Numbered from the stretch's first letter, positions 44,142 to 52,082 are shown. The stretch is DNA of 64,000 nucleotides from Merdicola sp963557785 (GCA_963557785.1 CAUWBF010000006.1:37895-101894); one strand, 5' to 3'. Program-made: numbers and translations. Notes: generated from the sequence alone by a model not told the origin.

Positions 44142-44645
44142 ATGGAATATTTAGAAATTGGTCAAATTGTTAATACAAACGGTTTAAAAGGTTTGCTAAC
44201 AGTAAATCCTTTTACAGATGATATGGAAAGATTCGAAGACTTAAAAAAAGTATATATTCTTTACAATAAAGAACTAATAGAAAAAACTATAGAAGAAGTA
44301 AAATATAAAAAGAATCAAGTGCTTTTAAAATTAAAAGGAATAGATTCAATAGAAGAAGCTGAAAAATATAGAGAATGCTATTTAAAAATAAATAGAGAAG
44401 ATGCTATAGAACTTCCGAATGATACATATTTTATAGTCGATTTATTAGGATTAGAAGTTGTTACAACTGATAATAAAATTCTAGGAAAAATAGATGATAT
44501 TTTTCAAACTGGAAGTAATGATGTATATGTTGTTAAGGATGAATTAGGTAAACAAATATTATTACCTGCAATATCAGATGTTGTAAAAAAAGTTGATTTA
44601 GAAAACAAAAAAATGATTGTAGAACTTATCGAAGGTTTAATATAG
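44142..44645 (+). CDS. rimM: Ribosome maturation factor RimM
   Basis: 167 residues. MEYLEIGQIVNTNGLKGLLTVNPFTDDMERF is the family N-terminus; the PRC-barrel C-terminal domain begins near DTYFIVDLLGLEVVTTDNKILGKIDDIFQTGSNDVYVV. Helps 30S head assembly. ATG 44142 chosen; ATG 44130 lies upstream of the GAGGAAG site. Confidence 0.95.
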   Translation: MEYLEIGQIVNTNGLKGLLTVNPFTDDMERFEDLKKVYILYNKELIEKTIEEVKYKKNQVLLKLKGIDSIEEAEKYRECYLKINREDAIELPNDTYFIVDLLGLEVVTTDNKILGKIDDIFQTGSNDVYVVKDELGKQILLPAISDVVKKVDLENKKMIVELIEGLI

Positions 44646-44653
44646 GAGGAATA

Positions 44654-45379
44654 ATGAAATTTGATATTCTTACACTTTTTCCAGAAATGTTTGATTCATT
44701 AAATCAAAGCATCATAGGAAAAGGACAAGAAAAAGGTCTAATAAATATTAATACAATAAATATTAGAGATTTTTCAAAGGATAAACATAATAAAGTAGAT
44801 GATACTCCATATGGTGGTGGAGCTGGAATGGTAATAAATCCAACTGTTGTATATGATGCGTATAATTCAATAAAAAATAATAATGCAAAAGTTATATATA
44901 TGTCACCACAGGGAAAAGTATTAAATCAAAGTAAGGTAAAAGAATTAGCACAAGAAGAAAATATTATTATATTGTGTGGACATTATGAAGGAATAGATCA
45001 AAGAGTAATAGACGAAATTGTAGATGAAGAAATTTCTATAGGAGATTATGTACTTACAGGAGGAGAAATCCCAGCAATGGTTTTAATAGATACTGTAAGT
45101 AGATATATTGAAGGAGTTATAAAGAAAGATTCAACAAACGAAGAATCATTTTCAGAAGGACTTTTAGAATATCCTCAATATACAAGGCCAGAAATATTTA
45201 ATGATAAAAAAGTTCCAGAAGTACTTTTATCAGGAAATCATGAAAATATACGTAAATGGAGAAGAAAGCAATCAATAAAAAATACATATCAAAAAAGACC
45301 AGAACTTTTAAATAATCTAGAATTATCTGAAGAAGATTTAAACATATTAAAAAATTTTAAAGAAGGAGGAAAGAAATAA
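44654..45379 (+). CDS. trmD: tRNA (guanine-37-N1)-methyltransferase
   Basis: 241 residues of the SPOUT class with a deep trefoil knot. Motifs: MKFDILTLFPEMFDS, DDTPYGGGAGMV, LCGHYEGIDQRV, SIGDYVLTGGE, LLEYPQYTRPE. Methylates G37 of tRNAs to prevent frameshifting. The stop overlaps the rplS start (TAATG). A role in preventing +1 slips makes it interesting beside the two CGG frameshift sites, but nothing in its sequence looks defective. Confidence 0.97.
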   Translation: MKFDILTLFPEMFDSLNQSIIGKGQEKGLININTINIRDFSKDKHNKVDDTPYGGGAGMVINPTVVYDAYNSIKNNNAKVIYMSPQGKVLNQSKVKELAQEENIIILCGHYEGIDQRVIDEIVDEEISIGDYVLTGGEIPAMVLIDTVSRYIEGVIKKDSTNEESFSEGLLEYPQYTRPEIFNDKKVPEVLLSGNHENIRKWRRKQSIKNTYQKRPELLNNLELSEEDLNILKNFKEGGKK

Positions 45380-45918
45380 TGGATATCGTAAAATCAATTG
45401 AACATGAACAATTAAAAAGTAAGATACCAGCTCTTAAAGTAGGAGATACTGTAAGAGTTCACCAAAGGATAAAAGAAGGAAATAGAGAAAGAATCCAAGT
45501 ATTTGAAGGAATTATAATTAAGAAACAAGGTGGAGGAGTAAACGCAACTTTTACTGTAAGAAGAATATCTTATGGAGTTGGTGTTGAAAAAACATTTTTA
45601 GTAAATTCACCATTAATGGAAAAAGTTGAATTAGTAAGAGTAGGTAAAGCAAGACGTGCTAAATTATACTACTTAAGAGATAGAGTAGGTAAAGCTGCTA
45701 AAACTAAAGAACAAATCGGTGCTAGAATCGAAAATAAAGAAATAATTGTTAAAGAAGAATTAGCAGAAGAACCAGCTCAAGAAGAAACAGTTGCTCCAGA
45801 AGAAGCACCAGCAGTTGAAACTACAGAAACAGTTAAAGAAGAAGTTGTAGATACTGTTAAAGAAGAAACAGTTGAAACTGTTGAAGAAGCTCCAGTAGCT
45901 GAAGAAGAAAATAAATAG
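45379..45918 (+). CDS. rplS: 50S ribosomal protein L19 with long acidic C-terminal tail
   Basis: The first about 115 residues are a normal L19 (IPALKVGDTVRVHQRIKEGNRERIQVFEGIIIKKQGGGVNATFTVRRISYGVGVEKTF, RVGKARRAKLYYLRDRVGKAA). The remaining about 60 residues are an unusual tail rich in Glu, Val, Ala and Pro with near-repeats of VKEE and VETVEE. L19 sits at the 30S-50S interface. Total 179 residues against the usual 113-130. Last gene of the operon, followed by a terminator. Confidence 0.95.
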   Translation: MDIVKSIEHEQLKSKIPALKVGDTVRVHQRIKEGNRERIQVFEGIIIKKQGGGVNATFTVRRISYGVGVEKTFLVNSPLMEKVELVRVGKARRAKLYYLRDRVGKAAKTKEQIGARIENKEIIVKEELAEEPAQEETVAPEEAPAVETTETVKEEVVDTVKEETVETVEEAPVAEEENK

Positions 45919-45921
45919 TTT

Positions 45922-45954
45922 AAAAAATGTTCATTTTTATGAACATTTTTTTAT
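45922..45954 (+). terminator. Terminator after rplS
   Basis: AAAAAATGTTCAT/ATGAACATTTTTT, loop TTTT, continuing T-run. Confidence 0.92.
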
Positions 45955-45970
45955 TTTATAATATATTATA

Positions 45971-46032
45971 TTGACAAATATTACTTTTTTGTATTAACAT
46001 ATGAATAGATGTGCATATGTTAATACAAAAAA
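45971..46032 (+). promoter_or_regulatory. Promoter and perfect inverted-repeat operator of the ArsR-ATPase operon
   Basis: TTGACA at 45971-45976; the -10 must fall inside the first arm of a perfect 19-bp inverted repeat, TTTTTTGTATTAACATATG (45985-46003) and its complement (46014-46032), loop of 10. The right arm runs into the AAAGGAGG site. Inner half-sites AACATATG...CATATGTT resemble ArsR/SmtB operators, so metal-released repression by the next gene product is likely; in RNA it would also form a hairpin. Confidence 0.7.
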
Positions 46033-46046
46033 GGAGGAATATATAT

Positions 46047-46415
46047 ATGGAAGAAATAAATGATAATCTAATATGTGGAGAGAAATGTCCACATTTAAAT
46101 AAAATAAATGAAGTCAAAATGAATGAAATTAAAAGGAAAGAGTTTCAGGAATTATCAGATATATTCAAATTATTTGCAGATGAAACAAGACTTAGAATAA
46201 TTTGCTGTTTATTAAATGAAGAATTATGTGTTTGTGATCTTTGTGAACTGTTAGAATTAAATCAATCTACAGTATCACATCAATTACAATTATTAAGAAA
46301 TAGCAAGCTTGTAAAATATAGAAGAGAAGGTAAACAAATATTTTATTCACTAGATGATGAACATATAGAGAAAATAATACAAATGGCATTAAGTCATATA
46401 AAGGAGGAAAAGTAA
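46047..46415 (+). CDS. ArsR/SmtB-family metal-sensing repressor (CadC-like)
   Basis: 122 residues. Winged helix-turn-helix (LSDIFKLFADETRLRIICCLLNEELCVCDLCELLELNQSTVSHQLQLLRNSKLVKYRREGKQIFYSL). ELCVCDLC in the alpha-3 region is the metal-binding motif of CadC/ArsR proteins and there are extra cysteines near the N-terminus (CGEKCPH), as in CadC. ATG 46047 follows AAAGGAGGA. One base separates it from the ATPase gene. Confidence 0.93.
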   Translation: MEEINDNLICGEKCPHLNKINEVKMNEIKRKEFQELSDIFKLFADETRLRIICCLLNEELCVCDLCELLELNQSTVSHQLQLLRNSKLVKYRREGKQIFYSLDDEHIEKIIQMALSHIKEEK

Positions 46416-46416
46416 T

Positions 46417-48213
46417 ATGTTAAACATTATTTTATATATTATATCTATAATTTTTTTAATTTTAGGGTTTACAGTAGATATAGGAGATTATCAGTTTGTA
46501 TTTTATTTTATAAGTGTTTTTTCAGCAGGATATGATATAATAATTGAAGGAATAAAAAATATATTCAAATTTAATTTTGAAGAAGATACTTTAATGACTA
46601 TTGCAGTAATTGCAGCATTTATATTAGGAGAATATCCAGAAAGTTGCTTAGTAGTACTACTATACAAATTAGGAGAATTTTTAGAAGATTATGCTATAGA
46701 TAAATCTAATAATAATATAGAAGAAATAACAAAAATAAAAGCTAATACAGCAAATTTAGTAAAAGATGATAAAATAGAAATAGTAGATGTAGAAAAAGTA
46801 GAGGTTGGAGACAAAATATTAATTAAAGCAGGAGAAAAAGTTCCAGTAGATTGTACAATATACAAAGGAGAAACAAAAATAGATGAATCTCCTATTACAG
46901 GTGAAAGTAAAAATATAGATAAAAAAGAAGGAATGGAACTTTTATCAGGTAGTATAAATTTAACAGGAAGTATATATTGCAATGTAACTAAAGAATATAA
47001 AGATTCTACTGCATCAAAAATAGTGGATTTAGTATATGAAGCTACTAACAATAAAGGAAAAACAGAAAAATTTATAACAAAATTTTCAAAAATATATACA
47101 CCTATTGTAATTGTAATAGCAATATTAATAACTGTTATACCAGCAATAGCAGGTTTAAATTATAAAGAATGGATTATGAAATCACTATTCTTTTTAGTTG
47201 CATCATGCCCTTGTAGTATAGTAATTTCTGTACCACTATCATTTTTCTCTTGTATTGGTGCAATATCTAAAAAAGGAATGATTGTAAAAGGTACAAAACA
47301 TATAGAAAATTTATCAAATGCTAAAGCAATAGCCTTTGATAAAACAGGAACTTTAACAACAGGAGATGTTACAATAGAAAAAATAGAAACATATAACGGT
47401 TTTGATAAAAACAAAATGATACAGTATATTTATAGCCTGGAAGAATTATCTAACCATCCTATTTCAAAAGTAATTAAAGAATTAGGAGTTAAAGTAGAAA
47501 AATTAGATATTCATGGATATCAAGAAATATCTGGACATGGTATTTATGCAAAAATAAATGAAGAAGAAGTACTATTTGGAAATAAGAAATTATTAGAAAA
47601 ATATAATGTTAATTTAGAAAAATATTTAGAAGATTCAATAACTTTAGCTATAGAAAAGAAAATTGTTGGCTATATTACATTAAAAGAAAAAACACGAGAT
47701 GAAGCTAAAAATATAGTTAAGTTATTAAATGATATTAATATAAATAGAATTGTAATGCTTACAGGAGACAACAAAAAAGCAGCTAATAAAGTTGGGGATG
47801 AATTAAAAATAAAAGAAATATATGCAGAACTATTACCTGAGCAAAAACTAGAAAAAGTTAACGAGATAAAGAAAGAAAATAAAGTTATATTTGTTGGAGA
47901 TGGAATTAATGATAGTCCAGTTATAGCAACTTCAGATTTTGGTATTTCAATGGGGGAAGGTACAGAAATAGCTAATAATACTTCAGATGGAATATTGCTT
48001 TCTAATAATATAGCAGCTATTCCAAGTATTATAAAAATAGCTAAATTAAGTATGAGAATAATAAAAACTAATATTGTATTCTCATTAGTAGTAAAACTAA
48101 TAGTATTAATACTTGGATTTATTGGAGTTGCACCTATGTGGCTTGCTATATTAGCAGATACAGGTGTGAGCTTGATAACTGTCTTAAATTCTGTTAGAAT
48201 ATTTAAAAAATAA
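46417..48213 (+). CDS. cadA: Heavy-metal-exporting P1B-type ATPase (Cd/Zn/Pb type)
   Basis: 598 residues. Contains the transmembrane metal site SCPCSIVISVP, the phosphorylation motif DKTGTLTTG, the HP dipeptide in SNHPISK, ITGES, and GDGINDSP. Eight membrane helices fit. It lacks the usual N-terminal metal-binding domain. Paired with the ArsR sensor, it probably exports cadmium, zinc or lead; exact metal is inferred. Confidence 0.93.
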   Translation: MLNIILYIISIIFLILGFTVDIGDYQFVFYFISVFSAGYDIIIEGIKNIFKFNFEEDTLMTIAVIAAFILGEYPESCLVVLLYKLGEFLEDYAIDKSNNNIEEITKIKANTANLVKDDKIEIVDVEKVEVGDKILIKAGEKVPVDCTIYKGETKIDESPITGESKNIDKKEGMELLSGSINLTGSIYCNVTKEYKDSTASKIVDLVYEATNNKGKTEKFITKFSKIYTPIVIVIAILITVIPAIAGLNYKEWIMKSLFFLVASCPCSIVISVPLSFFSCIGAISKKGMIVKGTKHIENLSNAKAIAFDKTGTLTTGDVTIEKIETYNGFDKNKMIQYIYSLEELSNHPISKVIKELGVKVEKLDIHGYQEISGHGIYAKINEEEVLFGNKKLLEKYNVNLEKYLEDSITLAIEKKIVGYITLKEKTRDEAKNIVKLLNDININRIVMLTGDNKKAANKVGDELKIKEIYAELLPEQKLEKVNEIKKENKVIFVGDGINDSPVIATSDFGISMGEGTEIANNTSDGILLSNNIAAIPSIIKIAKLSMRIIKTNIVFSLVVKLIVLILGFIGVAPMWLAILADTGVSLITVLNSVRIFKK

Positions 48214-48235
48214 TATTTTAAAAGAAGGAATATAA

Positions 48236-49552
48236 ATGTTGAATAATAAGAAAAAAATGAAAGTCGCTTTTTATACATTAGGATGTAAGGTAAATCAATA
48301 TGAAACAAATGGAATGATTCAAAAATTTAAGAGCAGTGGGTATGATATTGTAGAGTTTGAAGAAAAAGCAGATATATATATTATAAATACTTGTACAGTA
48401 ACTAATATGTCAGATAAAAAGTCAAGACAGATGATAAGAAGAACTAAAGAAGTAAATAGTGAATCTATAGTGGTTGCTGTAGGATGTTATGCACAAGTAG
48501 GAAAAGAAAAATTAGAAGAAATAAAAGAAATAGACCTTATATTAGGAACAAATGAAAAAAATGACATAATTAGATATGTAGAAGACTATATAAAAGAAAA
48601 TAAGAAAATAGAGAGTATATCTGATGTTATGCACAAAACAGAATTTTCTGACTTCGGAGTAGTAGATTATACAGAAAAAACTAGAGCTGTAATAAAAGTA
48701 CAAGATGGATGTGATAGATTTTGTACTTACTGTATAATTCCATATGCAAGAGGTAGAGTAAGAAGTAGAAGACCAGAAAGTATAGTAGAGGAAATAACTT
48801 CAATAGCCAATAAAGGAATAAAAGAAGTTGTTATAACAGGTATTCATATAGCTTCATATGGAAAAGATTTCAAGGAAGAATATAAGTTAATAGATTTATT
48901 AGAAGAAATAAATAAAATTAATGGTATAGAAAGAATACGTTTGGGTTCATTAGAGCCAACACTTATTCAAGAAGATTTTGTTAAAAGATTAATAAAATTA
49001 GAAAAAATATGTGATCATTTTCATTTGTCGCTTCAAAGCGCATGTAATGAAACATTAAGAAGAATGAATAGAAGATACACCATAGATGAATTTATTAATT
49101 GTACAGAATTATTAAGAAAATATTATAAAGATGTTTCTTTAACCACTGATATTATTGTTGGATTTCCTGGAGAAACAGATGAAGAATTTGATATAACATA
49201 TAAAAATTTAGAAAAAATTAAATTCTATAAAATGCATGTGTTTAAATATTCACCAAGAAAAGGAACAAAAGCAGCTATTATGCCAAATCAAGTAGATGGA
49301 AATGTAAAAGAACTAAGAAGTAAAAAACTAATAGAAATGTCTAATAAGAATGAAAATGAAAAAAATAATTCATATATTGGAAAAGAAGTAGAAGTACTTT
49401 TTGAAGAACTAGATGGTGAATTTATAAAAGGACATACAACTAATTATATGACTGTCAAAATAAAATCGGCTGATGTAAATATAGAAAATCAAATATTAAA
49501 GGTAAAAATAATAGGCGTAGACAATTTAGAGCTAGTTGGAGAAATAGTATAA
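48236..49552 (+). CDS. mtaB: tRNA threonylcarbamoyladenosine methylthiotransferase MtaB
   Basis: 438-residue radical SAM methylthiotransferase. N-terminal UPF0004 domain with three cysteines (TLGCKVNQYE, NTCTVTN, VGCYAQ), radical SAM cluster CDRFCTYCIIPYARGRVRSR, and C-terminal TRAM domain. LGCKVNQYE marks the MtaB subgroup that makes ms2t6A37 in tRNAs. AAGAAGGAA site. Follows the ATPase by 22 bases. Confidence 0.95.
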   Translation: MLNNKKKMKVAFYTLGCKVNQYETNGMIQKFKSSGYDIVEFEEKADIYIINTCTVTNMSDKKSRQMIRRTKEVNSESIVVAVGCYAQVGKEKLEEIKEIDLILGTNEKNDIIRYVEDYIKENKKIESISDVMHKTEFSDFGVVDYTEKTRAVIKVQDGCDRFCTYCIIPYARGRVRSRRPESIVEEITSIANKGIKEVVITGIHIASYGKDFKEEYKLIDLLEEINKINGIERIRLGSLEPTLIQEDFVKRLIKLEKICDHFHLSLQSACNETLRRMNRRYTIDEFINCTELLRKYYKDVSLTTDIIVGFPGETDEEFDITYKNLEKIKFYKMHVFKYSPRKGTKAAIMPNQVDGNVKELRSKKLIEMSNKNENEKNNSYIGKEVEVLFEELDGEFIKGHTTNYMTVKIKSADVNIENQILKVKIIGVDNLELVGEIV

Positions 49553-49567
49553 ATTTGGACAAAATTC

Positions 49568-49600
49568 TTGCATATTTTAAAATGTAATTATATAATTACA
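49568..49600 (+). promoter_or_regulatory. Promoter of the TetR gene with an 18-bp palindrome on the -10 box
   Basis: TTGCAT (49568-49573), 17-bp spacer, TATAAT (49591-49596). A perfect palindrome TGTAATTATATAATTACA (49583-49600) covers the -10, as expected for autorepression by the TetR-type product. Confidence 0.75.
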
Positions 49601-49630
49601 GAAATTAATAAAATAAAGTAGGAGAATTCA

Positions 49631-50204
49631 ATGAATAAAACAAAAAGAAAAATATTTGAAACTTCTATGAAATTATTTGCGGATAAAGGATATGAGGCAA
49701 CCAGTATAGAAGAGATAACAGCTACAGTAGGAGTTGCTAAAGGAACATTATATTATCATTTTTCTAGCAAAGAAGAAATTTTTAATTTCTTAATAGAAGA
49801 AGGAATGAAATTATTAAAAAATAGTATAGATATAAAAACCGAAAAAGTTGATAGCTATATAGATAAATTAAGAGCTATTATATTAATTCAAATAAAAGTA
49901 ATTGTTAAATACGAAAATTTAATGACTATTGTTTTAAGCCAAGTTTGGGGAACTGAAAAAAGAAATAATAAATGTAGAGAATATGTATTTGAATACATAA
50001 AAACTATAGAAGAAATTGTAAGAAAAGGTATAGAAAAAGGAGAAATTATGCAAGGAGATCCAGAAGTAATAGCTTCTCGGAATATTTGCATTAACATGTT
50101 CTTGCTTAATATATAAATTAAAAACTAAAGAGGCAATAGATATTCAAAAAATGTATACGGAATTAGAGAGTTTGGTAATTAAAGGATTAAAGAACAACAA
50201 GTAA
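49631..50204 (+). pseudogene. TetR/AcrR-family regulator with +1 frameshift at a CGG codon
   Basis: Zero frame gives 149 normal residues: TetR helix-turn-helix (KIFETSMKLFADKGYEATSIEEITATVGVAKGTLYYHFSSKEEIF) and most of the ligand domain, up to GDPEVIAS. Codon 150 is CGG (50078-50080) and the frame stops 11 codons later (50114-50116). Dropping one base, GGA at 50079 starts GIFALTCSCLIYKLKTKEAI...KGLKNNK, ending at 50204: a 190-residue product, normal for TetR proteins. Mutation, assembly error or programmed frameshift. Palindrome on its promoter suggests autoregulation. Confidence 0.8.
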
Positions 50205-50236
50205 TACAAATGTAATAATTTTGAAATACAAATGTA
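50205..50236 (+). repeat. Two direct copies of TACAAATGTAATA, operator-like
   Basis: TACAAATGTA occurs at 50205-50214 and 50227-50236, 22 bases apart (two helical turns), each extended by ATA or AAT. The core is itself a dyad (TACA/TGTA). TGTAAT is also the half-site of the palindrome at the TetR promoter. Located just after the TetR gene and upstream of the promoter at 50249. The TACA-AA-TGTA dyad also resembles BlaI/MecI operators. Confidence 0.65.
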
Positions 50237-50248
50237 ATATCTTCTCTA

Positions 50249-50277
50249 TTGTAGTTTATTGTAGAAAGATGTATAAT
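50249..50277 (+). promoter_or_regulatory. Promoter of the unknown gene at 50325
   Basis: TTGTAG (50249-50254), 17-bp spacer, TATAAT (50272-50277). The repeated dyads lie immediately upstream of the -35 box. Confidence 0.65.
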
Positions 50278-50324
50278 TATAGCATAGAAAGAATATTACG
50301 GATGATGAAGGAGGGGAGTTTACT

Positions 50325-51131
50325 ATGTCAAGAAGCGGCATTGTAAACGTGAGAATGGTTATCACGGAAGAAAAAATACTATCTAATGTAGACAAAGTGC
50401 TAAAAATGATAAATCCGAAAAGCAAAAAGCAAATAGTTCAATTGGATGAAGATAGCTATTTTAAAGATTTAGTAGAATCAATAAAAACATATCTAATAGA
50501 ATATCCAAAGAAGAAAAACTTTCCTGCAAATGTTTATAAGTCAATTTACGGGTTAGTTGAATTTGCAACAAATCAATTTGAAGAAAATACAAAGAAGATT
50601 GAAGAATTAATAAGACAAAGAGAAAAAAATATATCTCTAGGTGGTGAACTTGGAGGTCTATTAACTGCTGTTGAGAATAAAGAAAAAGGTTGGAAAGATA
50701 AAATAAAAACAGCGGGAGATAACTTTGGAGAAGATATAGTAGAATCATTAGGAATAATTGGAAGATGCAGAAGCAAAAAATCTGAAAATTATCAAGATGC
50801 TCTAAAATTAGTAAAAGCAAGAATTGCTAATCTAGAATCTAATTTACATATAGAAATAGATATGGAAAGAATAGAAGATAGATCTAAAGCCTTAAGTTAT
50901 ATAGGAATAGAAATTGCTGATTCATTAAAAGCAATTCCAACTCCTGTAGAGGAAGTTACAGAAGTAGTAGAAGAAACAGTAGAAACATATATACCTGAAA
51001 CATTTGAAGTAAAACCAACATTATGGCAAAGATTTAAAAATAGTAAATTTGTAAGAACTATAAAATATATAATGAGTATAAGAGTAGTTTTAGATGTACC
51101 TGCTTTACCAGAAGGCAAGACACAAAATTAA
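50325..51131 (+). CDS. Unknown protein downstream of TetR
   Basis: 268 residues, soluble and largely helical. Regions: N-terminal MSRSGIVNVRMVITEEKIL, a coiled-coil-like middle (NQFEENTKKIEELIRQREKN), a Gly-rich GGELGGLL, then an acidic Glu/Val stretch (EEVTEVVEETVETYIPE) and a basic hydrophobic end (LWQRFKNSKFVRTIKYIMSIRVVL) that could touch membrane. No family recognised. AAGGAGGGG site. The first about 15 codons are richer in G and C than the rest. May be controlled by the TetR regulator. Confidence 0.75.
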   Translation: MSRSGIVNVRMVITEEKILSNVDKVLKMINPKSKKQIVQLDEDSYFKDLVESIKTYLIEYPKKKNFPANVYKSIYGLVEFATNQFEENTKKIEELIRQREKNISLGGELGGLLTAVENKEKGWKDKIKTAGDNFGEDIVESLGIIGRCRSKKSENYQDALKLVKARIANLESNLHIEIDMERIEDRSKALSYIGIEIADSLKAIPTPVEEVTEVVEETVETYIPETFEVKPTLWQRFKNSKFVRTIKYIMSIRVVLDVPALPEGKTQN

Positions 51132-51176
51132 TTAGTTATTAAAATTAAAAAATATAAAGTAAAAGGAGATTAAAAA

Positions 51177-51485
51177 ATGGGAGTAGCATCATTAGTATTA
51201 GGAATACTATCATTAATAGTATCATTTATACCATGCTGTGGAGTATTAGCAATAATACCAGCAATTATAGCATTAATATTAGGAATTGTAGAAGTTGTAA
51301 AGAAAAGTAAAGAAGGAGCACCTAAAGGAATGGGAATTGCAGGTATAGTATTATCAGCAATTGCTATGATTATAATAGTTGTATGGTTCTTTATTGTAGG
51401 AGTAGCAGCAAGTTCAACAGATTATGAAAATACATTAAATACATATTCAAATTATTATAATACTTATTATGATTATGATTATTAA
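51177..51485 (+). CDS. DUF4190 membrane protein
   Basis: 102 residues with two hydrophobic hairpins: MGVASLVLGILSLIVSFIPCCGVLAIIPAIIALILGIVEVVKKSKEG and KGMGIAGIVLSAIAMIIIVVWFF, the DUF4190 pattern, plus a tyrosine-rich tail. AAAAGGAG site. Followed by a DUF2752 gene, a recurrent pair. Confidence 0.85.
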   Translation: MGVASLVLGILSLIVSFIPCCGVLAIIPAIIALILGIVEVVKKSKEGAPKGMGIAGIVLSAIAMIIIVVWFFIVGVAASSTDYENTLNTYSNYYNTYYDYDY

Positions 51486-51505
51486 TATTTATAAGGAATA
51501 TAAAA

Positions 51506-51913
51506 ATGTTAAATAAAATTGAAAAGAATTATATGTACATATCAATAACTTTTTTACTACTTGCAGTATATGTAATTCTTTTTCCTTTTATATCAAGGGG
51601 ATTAGAATTCATATCACCAGAAATTACGCAATGTCAGTATAAAAGAATAACAGGAAAAGATTGTCCATTATGTGGTGGAACAAGATATATGAGAGGATTA
51701 GGAAATGTGTTTTCAGATATAACATATATTTTACATCCATTTGGATATATGATGTTAGGAATAGCTTTTGAACTATTTTTTAGAATATATTGTATATATG
51801 CAATAAAGAAAAAGAAAAAATTAAAGGGGATAATTATTTTTGATATAATTGTTCATTTAATAATTATGATATTGTTTTTCTCATATGAAATTTCTTTTAT
51901 ACATAATTCATAA
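51506..51913 (+). CDS. DUF2752 membrane protein
   Basis: 135 residues with three or four membrane helices. The family motif ITGKDCPLCGGTRYMRGL (Cys-x2-Cys-Gly-x-TR) is present. Function unknown; probably membrane partner of the DUF4190 protein 20 bp upstream. Confidence 0.88.
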   Translation: MLNKIEKNYMYISITFLLLAVYVILFPFISRGLEFISPEITQCQYKRITGKDCPLCGGTRYMRGLGNVFSDITYILHPFGYMMLGIAFELFFRIYCIYAIKKKKKLKGIIIFDIIVHLIIMILFFSYEISFIHNS

Positions 51914-51939
51914 AATTACAAAAAAAATCAAATTAAGTA

Positions 51940-51968
51940 TTGACATATATAAAAAAAAATAGTATACT
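51940..51968 (+). promoter_or_regulatory. Promoter of the tRNA-Met/tRNA-Tyr transcript
   Basis: TTGACA (51940-51945), 17-bp spacer, TATACT (51963-51968), then AAATTTCGTCGA, identical to the tRNA-Leu promoter. Confidence 0.88.
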
Positions 51969-51990
51969 AAATTTCGTCGAGTAAAGACAC

Positions 51991-52067
51991 GCTCCCTTAG
52001 CTCAGTTGGTCAGAGCAACCGGCTCATAACCGGTGGGTCCAAGGTTCGAATCCTTGAGGGAGCACCA
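51991..52067 (+). tRNA. tRNA-Met (anticodon CAU)
   Basis: Acceptor GCTCCCT/AGGGAGC, D-arm, anticodon stem ACCGG/CCGGT with loop CTCATAA, T-arm CAAGG-TTCGAAT-CCTTG, encoded CCA. Fully paired acceptor indicates an elongator-type rather than initiator tRNA. Confidence 0.93.
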
Positions 52068-52082
52068 TTTTATTTATGATAC

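Noticed and set aside
50205..50236. CRISPR-like or transposon-end interpretation of the two TACAAATGTAATA copies
   Set aside because: Only two short copies at two-turn spacing beside a promoter; operator sites explain them better. No CRISPR array or cas gene was seen in the window.
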